The translations under genes and the position numbers were made by a program. Of a stretch of DNA of 64,000 nucleotides, positions 23,583-32,606 are shown piece after piece (within the stretch, counting starts at the first letter, position 1; each line of letters opens with the position of its first letter). The notes beneath the pieces were generated by a model, which was not told the DNA's origin, made no database searches, and saw nothing but the letters and a program-made list of their open reading frames with translations. Source of the DNA: Owenia fusiformis (Eukaryota > Annelida > Polychaeta > Sabellida > Oweniidae); NCBI GenBank assembly GCA_903813345.2, contig CAIIXF020000003.1, forward strand, positions 1,105,621 to 1,169,620, read 5' to 3'.

Positions 23583-24690
23583 TTTTGTTTTTCTGGGAAC
23601 CAGTTCATAAGGTTGAAGAAACTAAATGATGTGATATAACCACGTTATGTACTTACCAGTATGTTTCCAGCTTTCCATCAGACTATGTGAATTGTGGAAC
23701 TCAATCAAACACGACAATGAAGGCAACAACATATCGATATTGATCTTAGCTGTATTTACCATATTCTATGGCCACTGAGTGTGGCCATATATATAAGGCA
23801 CTCTTTATTGTTTTGAATTTGCCTTTAAATTTCCGAATTGTCTTATTTTTATTGATGTAAATATAATAAACTCACCTTCATTGATCTTTACACGCAGTCC
23901 TAGTTCTTACATTCGTCTACTTCTCAGGATATTTTTTCACAAAAGAATTAAAATAAAACTGAAAGAAATATTTTACAACAAGCGGCCATCTTGTCTTTTC
24001 GCTATAGCGGAAAAAAAGGCATGCTTTAAAAATGGAGAACAAACGTCGACTTTTTTAAATGAAAACATTCAATATCTCATCAAGACAAGCCATTGCCATT
24101 TCAATTCATGAAATATTAACAGAAAGATTTTAAGAATATTATATAAATCTATTGAACGACGGCTTTAAATTTTATAATAGTTCATGGTGTTCCAGATGGA
24201 ATCACTTCTAGCCAAGAATTGGCTAGAGACTGGAGTAAAGTTGAATTCTTTGAAATTTAGATCGTCCATTTTGCCAGTCACGTGTATGATCATGTGTCTA
24301 GTTACTTATGTGTCTAGTTAGTTGATATCACGTTACTTGTGACATGTCACTCAACCATGTCTTCAAAGAAAGATATTAATTTATTAGGGAATGGTTTTCA
24401 GACATCTGCTGCTGAATATAAAGAAAATTCTTCAAGATAGTCATGTCACATATTTTAGGAAGGGCCCCTGGAGCTACTGACTATCAAAAATCAAACTTAT
24501 TAATTTTATGAATCATAATGACCTGAAACGATGCATTGAAATAAAGAAGTTGAAACGCTACACATAAAGTGGTGAAAAACAACAAACTAAAGCATAGAAC
24601 ATACTGGTAAGTAAGTAGAAACATGGTTACATCACATAATTTCGTTATTTTAACCCTATAAAACTGTTTCCCAGAATAAAAAAATTATGT
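23583..24690. mobile_element. TIR element E2, diverged relative of E1
   Basis: Left end TCTGGGAACCAGTTCATAAG with GTGATATAACCACGT and CCATCAGACTATGTG; right end is the diverged complement (CATACTGGTAAGTAAGTAG … TTTCCCAGAATAAAAAAATT). Internal words such as the complement of TTTTCACCACTTTATGTGT match E1's interior. The extra 23770-24180 segment has no counterpart in E1 and may be a nested insertion. Confidence 0.6.
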
Positions 24691-24796
24691 TTAGCAGAGT
24701 GCCATGGAAGCTAAGGCCAGGGTGCATGTTCGGAGTTTTTCTGCATTCCTCAATTGAGTCGCATGTTATTTTTTTCGAGGTCTCCTCGGAGCGTCA

Positions 24797-26588
24797 GTCA
24801 GTTTAACTAGTTCCAAATATCATTTACATGTCCAGGAACACATTGGAAATGGTCAGAATGACCATAAACATGATGAAATAACCTTTTCAGCCCTCTGAAA
24901 ATGTGACTGAAAAATAGCAGAGTATGTGCTCAGGAAAGGTCACTGAATATCATATTTTGACTTTTTCAGAAAGTGTGCCCATTATATATTGCTCTAAATG
25001 ATACAATTTAAAAATTTTGATTTCATTCTTAGAAAAAGAAAAAATGATAAACTGAATTGAAAATCAATCTATTTTCCTTTTCAGTACAGCCATTATTGTT
25101 TCCAACAATTTTTTAAGGCCATGGTGCATGATGGGAAATTTTCTGCATCCCTCAAATGAGTCACATGTTATTTTTCAAACATTAGAATCACTCCTTCCCC
25201 ACATTGTCTATATCTTCCAGTTTTGCACAAAGAGTGCACTTACAGGGTGGGCCAATTTAAACTGGAACATTTTTCTATTTATCCTGTCCTCTTTATTTTT
25301 GCAGTTCAATCCACAAAAATGATTATTTGTGAAAATGTTAAAGATTAAAGTATGTATATATGATTAATTTTGGCTTGTCATAGTCATGATCTGTATACTG
25401 CGTGCGTCATGAAAAATTTCCAAATTTTCTCTGCTTGAGACATCACTGCTGAAAATACAATATCTTTCATACCATACAATATGTACCCTTCAGATGGTCT
25501 AAACACAATTTCCATCAATAAAAACTATATGTAGTTATCTCTAGCAGAAGCAAGACATGTCTACCTTCAATAATATAGCTTAACTGACCTCATCTATTTT
25601 TCAAAACTGGCACAATAAGTGACAATTCTCAAAACCTGTCATTTAAGCCATGAATGACTGTCAAATAAAGCTCAGACTGATTGTTCATGAAGGTGGCAGA
25701 CAAGTTCAGGAAACCCTTTTGTTGAGTTAAAAAATTGGTACATTTTCCATCGATTGTAACTTTTTTTTAGTCATGTATTATCTTCAATCGAAAATTGTAA
25801 AACAATTCATTGTCATTCTGTAAATATGAATATACACGTTCAATATTTAATTACTGAACATGTCCTCCACCCACTTGAACAATCAGTCTGAGCTGTATTT
25901 GACACTCATGCTTGGCTTTAATGACAGGTTTTGAGACATATTGTGCCAGTTTTGAAAAAAGCTGAAGTCAGATAAGTCATATTATCAAAAGGAGACATGT
26001 CTAGCTTCTCTTAGAGATAACTACATATAATATGTTTTAGTTGATGGAAATTGTATTGAGACAATTTGAAGGGCATATATTATATGGTATGAGATACTGT
26101 TTTTCATCAATGATGTTTCAAGCAGAGAAAATTTGGAAATTTTTCATGACGCTCGCAGTATACAGAATTTTTTTTCACTGAATTTTCTCATTTTTTATAC
26201 ATTTTACAAAACAAATCTTCTCACAAGTCTTCTAGGCACATACAAGTGTAAGTGCAATCTTTGTGCAAACCTGGAAGATGTAGACAATGTGGGGAAGGAG
26301 TAACTCTTGAAAATAACATGTGACTCAATTGAGGAATGCAGAAAATTTCCCAACATGCACCCTAGCCTTAAAATTAGATTGTATCATTTAGAGAAATATA
26401 TTGGACACATTTTCTTCAAAAATCAAAAGATTCTGTTCATTGACCTTTCCTGAGCACCTTCTTTCAGCTATTTTTCAGTCACATTTTCAGAGGCCTGAAA
26501 AGGTTATTTCATCATGTTAATGGTCATTCTGACCATTTTCATTGTGCTCCTGGTCATGTAAATGATATGTGGAACTACTTTAACTGAC
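24797..26588. repeat. 1.8-kb palindrome of dispersed family b
   Basis: Arms 24797-~25680 and ~25870-26588 are imperfect inverted copies. For example GTCAGTTTAACTAGTTCC at the left end mirrors the right end, and CTTCCCCACATTGTCTATAT (about 25195) mirrors CAATGTGGGGAAGGAG (about 26287). The centre (~25690-25860) is a short unpaired loop flanked by GCTCAGACTGATTGTTCA and its mirror. The arms share CTGAAAATGTGACTG and ATGGTCAGAATGACC words with 15500, 40280 and 48985. No ORF of note. Confidence 0.75.
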
Positions 26589-27681
26589 TAGAGGTCCAAA
26601 CAGAACTCTGTTATCTTGTTTCAAAAAATTCCAAAATCGAGCATGGTTTTGTCACTTTTTATTTTGTCATTTCCTGTTAACTTCCATGGCACCTTAAAAT
26701 ATTTTTCAGTCCGACGGTTGAAAAATCCATTTATTTTCTCATTCGATTATATTCCTGAGTTTTTTTCCCCATATAAGTTAAATTTGGCCAATGACTTATC
26801 TACACCTACCTTTTTTCATGGAGCTGAGTAGAATCATGACGTCCAATTATATTTTTTCTTTTAAGGTACCATGGTAGTTATCAGGAAATGACAAAACAGG
26901 AAGTGACAAAACCATGCTGGATTTCAAAGATTTTTAAACCAACATATCTGAGTTCTCTCCTGCTCATGGCCTTCCATAGACGGTTTCTTTACAAAAGATT
27001 ATTTCTTTTGATTTCGAAGGCTTGAAATTCATTTTCAAAGTTTAGGATCATTTATGATGCAGCGGTACTTAACAGGAAATGACAAAACAGAAAGTGATAA
27101 AAAATGTGGCATTTTAAACATTTTTTGAACAAAGATAACAGAGTTCTGTTTTGACCTCCAGTCAATTCAAATAGTTCCACATATCATTTACACGACAAGG
27201 ATAACAATGTACATGGTCAGAACTCAGAATGACCCTAAACATGATAAAATAACTTTTCAGCACTCTGAAAATGTGACTGCAAAGTATAGCTAAAAGTAAG
27301 TATAATGCTGATACAAATTAATTGAGCAGATCGTTGTTCCGTCTTCAAAAGAGGAGACGCGAAAATATTTCCTTATAAGGTCAAAATATTTCCCATGATG
27401 CAGTTCGCGAAGGAACAAATTTATACTTCCTTGTTTTCCCCTATAATTTTAACATGGGGATTTTCACACATATTTTTCAAATGATATATTTGTTCATATT
27501 CCCGTACGAGAGCACAGAAAAAAGTATCAGAAACGATTGATCTCTTATTAATCTTAATAAAACAAGCAATATTCGGACATCATTCCAGCACAATTTAACT
27601 GTAATAAAACTATGTTGATGGAACTCTGGATATGATTACATAAAAAGTCAAAATAAAAGTGAAATGTGAATACTATATATC
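26589..27681. repeat. Further diverged family-b sequence
   Basis: Segments such as CAGGAAATGACAAAACAGGA (26881, echoed at 27080), CCATGCTGGATTT and TCTGAAAATGTGACTGCAAA (27262) repeat words of family b, in both orientations. It appears to be two or three eroded copies. The last ~350 bases look unique and contain no gene. Confidence 0.45.
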
Positions 27682-27750
27682 AAGTTGTTTGGGAATCGAA
27701 CCCAGGCCAAGGAATGATTAGTTCCATGGTGTAAGCCTTTAACACAACTT
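27682..27750 (-). tRNA. tRNA-like sequence, anticodon loop resembles Ile(AAT); probably degenerate
   Basis: On the minus strand a perfect 7-bp acceptor pair (AAGTTGT / ACAACTT) encloses a B-box arm TGGGTTCGATTCCCA with TTCGATT loop. It also has a 4-bp anticodon stem GGAA/TTCC around the 7-nt loop CTAATCA, where T33 is followed by AAT. The total is 69 nt, the D-arm is poor and the A-box is not convincing, so a pseudogene or tRNA-derived repeat is more likely than an active tRNA gene. Confidence 0.4.
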
Positions 27751-28145
27751 GCAGGATATTTGTATAATCACATCACATTATTAGACTCCAGATTGAAAAT
27801 CTGGAGTCTATTGTTTTTGCCAGTATTCTTCTTCTTCTTCTTATTATTATTATTATTATTTTTCTTTAAGAGTTTTTTCAATAACTATAAGGTATCCAGT
27901 AAAGACCATTATACAGTTCATTTAGGTTCAGTATCTAGTTGGTGGGAAATTGGGTCAAATTTTTATCTAGGTCAAAGGTCAAGAATTAGGTCAAATCCAG
28001 TACTTTGTCACTTTTTTCGATTTTCTCTGTCGTCCTTCAATATTTTTGATCCGGGTTTTTTTCATTGTGTTCCTCATAAAAAAGTAGGAAATCTAGGGTC
28101 GATTTAGTTTTTTGGTATCTCAAACCGATTTTGAGATATGGCGTC

Positions 28146-29030
28146 CAGAAAGTAGGTCACACCAAAAGGTGCTCCAAATTCAATGTATGAGTTATGAATT
28201 AGGGGTAGAATTTTGTCAGGAATCGGAATCTACAAACCAAAGTTCGATCCGACTTCTAGTTCGGAAGTTATGGCGTTTTGAAAACTCAAAAATCGCTAAA
28301 TTTTGTGCCCATGTTAAGTCAATGGGAAAAAGATATTTTTCGAAGTGAAAAATACGAAATATAGACTGAGTTCAGCTTAATTTAATGAAAGCCTTTAAAA
28401 GAAGGGGACCTCAAAAGCCATCTAGCTTCAGAATTTGGACACCAAAATTCCTAGGTCAAAATCTAGGTCAAATTCAAAGGTTTTCCTTATTTTTGCGATT
28501 CTGACACTACACTTCAATTATATTCTTTGAAATTGTGTATACATGTAGCCAAGAGAGTTCTTATAGCGTTAGCCTTTTGCCGTCAGAAAGTATTTTGACC
28601 TACTTTTGAGATATGGTGTCCGAAAAGTAGGTCAAAATAAAAAGTTCTCCAAATTTAACGTATGAGTTATGAATTAGGTGTAGAATTTTGTCAGGAATCT
28701 GAATCTGCAATTCAAATTTGAATCTGACTGCCGGTTCGGAAGTTATGGCGTGTCCGAAAAGTAGGTCAAAATAAAAAGTTTCCAAATTTAACGTATGAGT
28801 TATGAATTAGAGGTAGAATTTTGTCAGGAATCCGAATCTGCAAACCAAATTTCGATCCGACTTCCGGTTCCGAAGTTATGGCGTGTCCAAAAAGTAGGTC
28901 AAAAGAAAAATTCGCCAAATTTAACATATTAGTTATGAATTAGGGGTAGAATTTTGTCAGGAATCCGAATCTTTTAATCAAATTTAGATCCGACTTCCGG
29001 TTCGGAAGTAATGGCGTTTTGAAATTTCGG
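28146..29030 (+). repeat. Minisatellite inside the Helitron-like element
   Basis: Four related units share AAGTAGGTCA, ATGAGTTATGAATTAG, TAGAATTTTGTCAGGAATC and GGTTCGGAAGTTATGGCG. Units two to four are adjacent; unit one is separated by ~340 bases. Internal tandem repeats of this kind are common in mollusc-type Helitron relatives. Confidence 0.65.
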
Positions 29031-29097
29031 AAAATCGATCTGATGGTTTCCTGATAGAAAGTCAAGAGTAAAGAAGAAAATATTGAAAAATTCATCC

Positions 29098-29320
29098 ATC
29101 CTTCCTATCTGATCCTATCCTATCCTATCCTTCCTATCTATCCTTCCTTCGTATCCTTTCTTTCCTATCCTTCCTTCGTATCCTTTCTTTCCTATCCTTC
29201 CTATCCTCTCCTATCATATCCTTTCTTCCTATTCTGTTCTATCCTATCCTTCTTTCTTATTCTATCCTATCGTTCCTTCCCATTCTATCCTATCCTACCT
29301 TCCAATTTTATCCATCCATC
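29098..29320 (+). repeat. CCTAT/CCTTC microsatellite
   Basis: Impure TATCC, TTCC and CTTTC repeats, followed by three TATTCTGGATGACTCGGCT-like units (29331-29380) near the right end of the Helitron-like element. Confidence 0.85.
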
Positions 29321-29435
29321 TTATTCTGGATGACTCAGCTTATTCTGGATGACTCGGCTTATTTTAGATGACTGGGCTTAAAAAAGTCTAGATCTGGAGT
29401 CTGAAATTGAACTTCGTTCAATTTCCAAAGTCTAG

Positions 29436-29829
29436 TTATTATTTTTATTTAAATTGCCCTCTGTTTTTACAACAACATGCAACATTAAAATCAAGGTATA
29501 AGTAGCATTACAAGTTTGTTGGGTTACACTAACTTCCAGCTTGATGAATCATCAGATATCATAGTCAGGTGGAGTGTGTCCTGAGTCATACACTCTGATT
29601 CTTTCTCACTATATGCAGAATTTTTTCTGGTCACGCAAATAGCTACGCGAAATGCATTGTGAGAAAATATTGACCAATCAAATTTAGTCCTTTTTGAGTA
29701 CATACTGTATTTGCTCCATATTTGCAAATGTTCTAATTCAAAAAGCGAAATAGACAATTGATAAGTCGTATAGTTGGCATATTTTCTTGATTTTTAACAT
29801 TAAAACTCCCCCTACCTGTAGAAAAGTAT
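29436..29829. other. Intergenic, nothing recognised
   Basis: AT-rich spacer between the Helitron-like element and the conserved promoter-proximal region of the 19-finger gene. Confidence 0.4.
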
Positions 29830-30075
29830 ACACTATAAATCCCATTTACCAAAATGAGTGTCTCAAAGGCTTCATACCAGTGTATGCATAAGGCATTTGT
29901 CACAAGTTTGAGCTAAAATATCGCTAAAATGAAGTAAGGGTAATCTCCGCCAGGATTGTTTATTGTGGTTAGCATGGTCAGTGCTCAGAAGCAAATTATT
30001 CCTGTCATGATGTGTGCAAAATAATCTGATTGGTTTAAACTTTAGTGCGCATGCCCACCGTGTGCGCCACGTTTT
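29830..30075 (+). promoter_or_regulatory. Conserved upstream region of the 19-finger gene
   Basis: Inverted counterpart of 20870-21110, sharing GGCTTCATACCAGTGTATGC, CAGGATTGTTTATTGTGG, ATAATCTGATTGGTTTAAAC (ATTGG, inverted CCAAT) and GTGCGCATGCCCACCGTGTG. It lies 260 bp before the ATG here, but about 1.3 kb before it in the paralogue, where an intron intervenes. Likely promoter; no TATA box was seen. Confidence 0.5.
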
Positions 30076-30158
30076 TTTCTAGTGATTTTGTTTCGTTCCA
30101 TTGAGTTTGGTCAGGAAATGTTGAATATTTGTGTTCTTGTATGTATTTCATATGTGTT

Positions 30159-30335
30159 TGGTGCCAATGCAAGCCATAAATAACAAAGTAAACAACTAGC
30201 GTGTGTATGGATAGCACCATACAACAAGATGAATTTTGTGTCTTTGTTTGTATTTCAGATGTGTTTGGTGCCAATGCAAGCCAATAATAACAAAGTAAAC
30301 AACTAACGTGTGTATGGATAGTATCATATAACAAG
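30159..30335 (+). promoter_or_regulatory. Duplicated 5' leader with an upstream ORF (30229-30306)
   Basis: The ~90-bp leader from GTGTTTGGTGCCAATGCAAG to the start-codon region occurs twice in tandem (from ~30159 and from ~30261). The first copy ends in its own ATG (30229-30231, ACAAGATGAATTTTGTG), matching the paralogue's MNFV start. It then runs through TTTGTATTTCAG into a 25-codon frame that stops at TAA 30304-30306. If the leader is unspliced this is a uORF 30 bp before the main ATG; if the TTTCAG at 30253-30258 acts as acceptor it is removed. Confidence 0.55.
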
Positions 30336-32330
30336 ATGGACTTTGTAAAACAAGAGGAACTGCATCTTGAAACTGAAGATCTCAAAGAACATTATGGGGC
30401 GAATATGTCAACTTTGGATGCACAAATGATTAAACAAGAGCCTGTTGAAATAAAAGAAGAAGTAGAACAAGGATTCACCTCTCATGATCTTCCAGGATAT
30501 GATGGAAATGCAGATAATACCAATCTTGTAAACCACACAAATATGAAGGAAGAAAATTTGGTGGGTCAAGTTGGAAATAAATTTGAAAATGCTGTATTTG
30601 CTGTTGAATTTGAACAATCATGTATACAAACTGACAAAGATACAAATGCAACACATTTACCTATTAAACAAGAACATTTGGAACATGCTGGTCAGACATA
30701 TTTCCAACATACACACAGGAAAATTCAAAATGGAGCAAGAACTTTCAAATGTGAATTTTGTGAAAAATGTTTTGGTCAATCTAGTAATTTAAAGAGACAT
30801 ATGAGAACTCACACAGGGGAAAGGCCTTATAGATGTGGGCACTGTAGAAAATGCTTTAGTCAGTCTAGTGATTTTAAGTCACATTTGAGAACTCATACTG
30901 GAGAAAGACCTTTTAAATGTGAAAGTTGTGAAAAATGTTTTACTCATTCTAAAAGTTTAAGGGTACACATGAGGACTCACAGAGAGAGGCCTTTTAAATG
31001 TGGAAGTTGTGAAAAATGTTTTCATCATTTAAGTCATTTCAAGATACACATGAGAACTCACACAGGTGAAAGGCCTTTTAAATGTGAACATTGTGGAAAG
31101 AGGTTTGGTCAATCTCAACATTTAAAGAAACACATGATAATTCATACTGGAGAAAGATCTTTGAAATGTAAACACTGTGAAAAACGTTTTGGTCAGTCCA
31201 TTTGTTTAAAGAGACACGTGAGAACTCACACAGGGGAAAGACCTTATAGATGTGAACATTGTGAAAAAAAATTTAGTCAGTCTCGTAGTTTAAAGGTACA
31301 TATGAGAAACCATACTGGAGAAAAGTCTTTAAAATGTGAAAGTTGTGAAAAATATTTTAATTATTCTAATCATTTAAAGATACACATGAGAACTCACACA
31401 GGTGAAAGGCCATTTAAATGTGAATATTGTGAAAAATGTTTTGGCAACTCTGGTAATTTAAAAACACACATGAGAACACACACTGGAGAAAGACCTTTTA
31501 AATGTGAACATTGTGAAAAATGTTTCAGTAAATTTAGTAATTTAAAAATTCATGTGAGAATTCACACAGGAGAAAGACCATTTAAATGTGAACATTGTGA
31601 AAAATGTTTTAGTAATTCTGGTCATTTGAAAAACCACATGAGAACTCACACAGGAGAAAGACCTTATAGATGTGAACATTGTGAAAAATTTTTTAGTCAG
31701 TCTCGTAGTTTAAAGGTACATATGAGAAACCATACTGGAGAAAGGTCTTTAAAATGTGAAAGTTGTGAAAAATATTTTAATTATTCTAATCATTTAAAGA
31801 TACACATGAGAACTCACACAGGTGAAAGGCCATTTAAATGTGAATATTGTGAAAAATGTTTTGGCAACTCTGGTAATTTAAAAACACACATGAGAACACA
31901 CACTGGAGAAAGACCTTTTAAATGTGAACATTGTGAAAAATGTTTCAGTAAATTTAGTAATTTAAAAATTCATGTGAGAATTCACACAGGAGAAAGACCA
32001 TTTAAATGTGAACATTGTGAAAAATGTTTTTGTCATTCTGGTCATTTGAAAAAACACATGAGAACTCACACAGGAGAAAGACCCTTTAAATGTGAACATT
32101 GTGAAAAATGTTTTTGTCATTCTGGTCATTTGAAAAAACACATGAGAACTCACACAGGAGAAAGACCCTTTAAATGTGAACATTGTGAAAAATGTTTTGG
32201 TCATTCAAGTAATTTAAAGAGACACATGAGAACTCACGAAGGTGAAAGAGCTTTCAAATGTGAACTTTGTGAAAAACGTTTTGGTGAAAGTTATAATTTT
32301 AAAAGGCACATGAGAATTCATAAAAAATGA
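30336..32330 (+). CDS. C2H2 zinc-finger protein, 19 fingers, 664 aa (truncated by frameshift)
   Basis: An intact frame from ATG 30336 to TGA 32328-32330. Residues 1-135 match the N-terminal region of the minus-strand paralogue, with VKQE (4-7), IKQE (32-35), IKEE (39-42) and IKQE (110-113) SUMO-consensus-like motifs. From Cys139 follow 19 C2H2 fingers with [15 protein letters not shown]-type linkers; the linker before finger 4 is two residues short (THRERPFKC). Fingers 7-11 are duplicated as 12-16 (31241-31660 and 31661-32080, exactly 420 bp). Fingers 16 and 17 are also twins. The C-terminus is not original: one extra A in an A-run (CATAAAAAATGAAAG versus CATGAAAATGAAAG in the paralogue) creates the stop, and homologous finger coding continues in the next frame. 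Predicted nuclear DNA-binding regulator. Confidence 0.88.
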   Translation: MDFVKQEELHLETEDLKEHYGANMSTLDAQMIKQEPVEIKEEVEQGFTSHDLPGYDGNADNTNLVNHTNMKEENLVGQVGNKFENAVFAVEFEQSCIQTDKDTNATHLPIKQEHLEHAGQTYFQHTHRKIQNGARTFKCEFCEKCFGQSSNLKRHMRTHTGERPYRCGHCRKCFSQSSDFKSHLRTHTGERPFKCESCEKCFTHSKSLRVHMRTHRERPFKCGSCEKCFHHLSHFKIHMRTHTGERPFKCEHCGKRFGQSQHLKKHMIIHTGERSLKCKHCEKRFGQSICLKRHVRTHTGERPYRCEHCEKKFSQSRSLKVHMRNHTGEKSLKCESCEKYFNYSNHLKIHMRTHTGERPFKCEYCEKCFGNSGNLKTHMRTHTGERPFKCEHCEKCFSKFSNLKIHVRIHTGERPFKCEHCEKCFSNSGHLKNHMRTHTGERPYRCEHCEKFFSQSRSLKVHMRNHTGERSLKCESCEKYFNYSNHLKIHMRTHTGERPFKCEYCEKCFGNSGNLKTHMRTHTGERPFKCEHCEKCFSKFSNLKIHVRIHTGERPFKCEHCEKCFCHSGHLKKHMRTHTGERPFKCEHCEKCFCHSGHLKKHMRTHTGERPFKCEHCEKCFGHSSNLKRHMRTHEGERAFKCELCEKRFGESYNFKRHMRIHKK

Positions 32331-32606
32331 AAGACCTTTTAGTTGTGACCAGTGTGGAAAATGTTTTTCTCAGTTTGGTAATTTGAAGAAACACATGATA
32401 ATTCACACAAAAGAGAGACGTTTTGAATGTCAACACTGTAAAAAATGTTTTGGTCAGTCCATTTCTTTTAAGAGACACATGGTAACTCACACAGGGGAAA
32501 CAACTTATAGACGTGAACATTGTGAAAGACGGTTTAAATGTGAACATTGTGAACAATGTTTTGATCTTTTAAGTAGTTTAAAAGTACACATGAGAATACA
32601 TGCAGT
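32331..32606 (+). pseudogene. Frameshifted 3' portion of the 19-finger gene, cut by a transposon
   Basis: In the +1 frame the finger array goes on (FSCDQCGKCFSQFGNLKKHM and later HCEQCFDLLSSLKVHMRIHA), matching the C-terminal third of the paralogue. One region is corrupted (YRREHCERRFKCEHCEQCF, a fused finger). Coding homology stops at 32606, exactly where the 5180-bp element begins, and resumes at 37790 after it. Confidence 0.85.

Larger units (their letters stand above)
27781..29435 (+). mobile_element. Helitron-like (Helentron-type) non-autonomous element
   Basis: The left end carries a perfect 13-bp-arm hairpin (TAGACTCCAGATT 27782-27794, mirrored 27798-27810, loop GAA). The right end repeats TCTGGAGTCT (29393-29402) inverted relative to the left. 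It then forms a perfect hairpin GAAATTGAAC-TTC-GTTCAATTTC (29403-29425) and ends CAAAGTCTAG followed by T. A terminal hairpin a few bases before CTRR and subterminal inverted repeats are hallmarks of Helitron/Helentron ends. Inside are four ~130-bp tandem units beginning AAGTAGGTCA (about 28146, 28625, 28757, 28898) with TTATGAATTAG and GTCAGGAATC words, then a TCCTATCC-type microsatellite. No Rep/helicase coding is present. Confidence 0.65.

Noticed and set aside
18007-32330. KRAB-type zinc-finger cluster
   Set aside because: No KRAB, SCAN, BTB or SET domain is present in the N-terminal regions; only SUMO-consensus-like motifs are visible.
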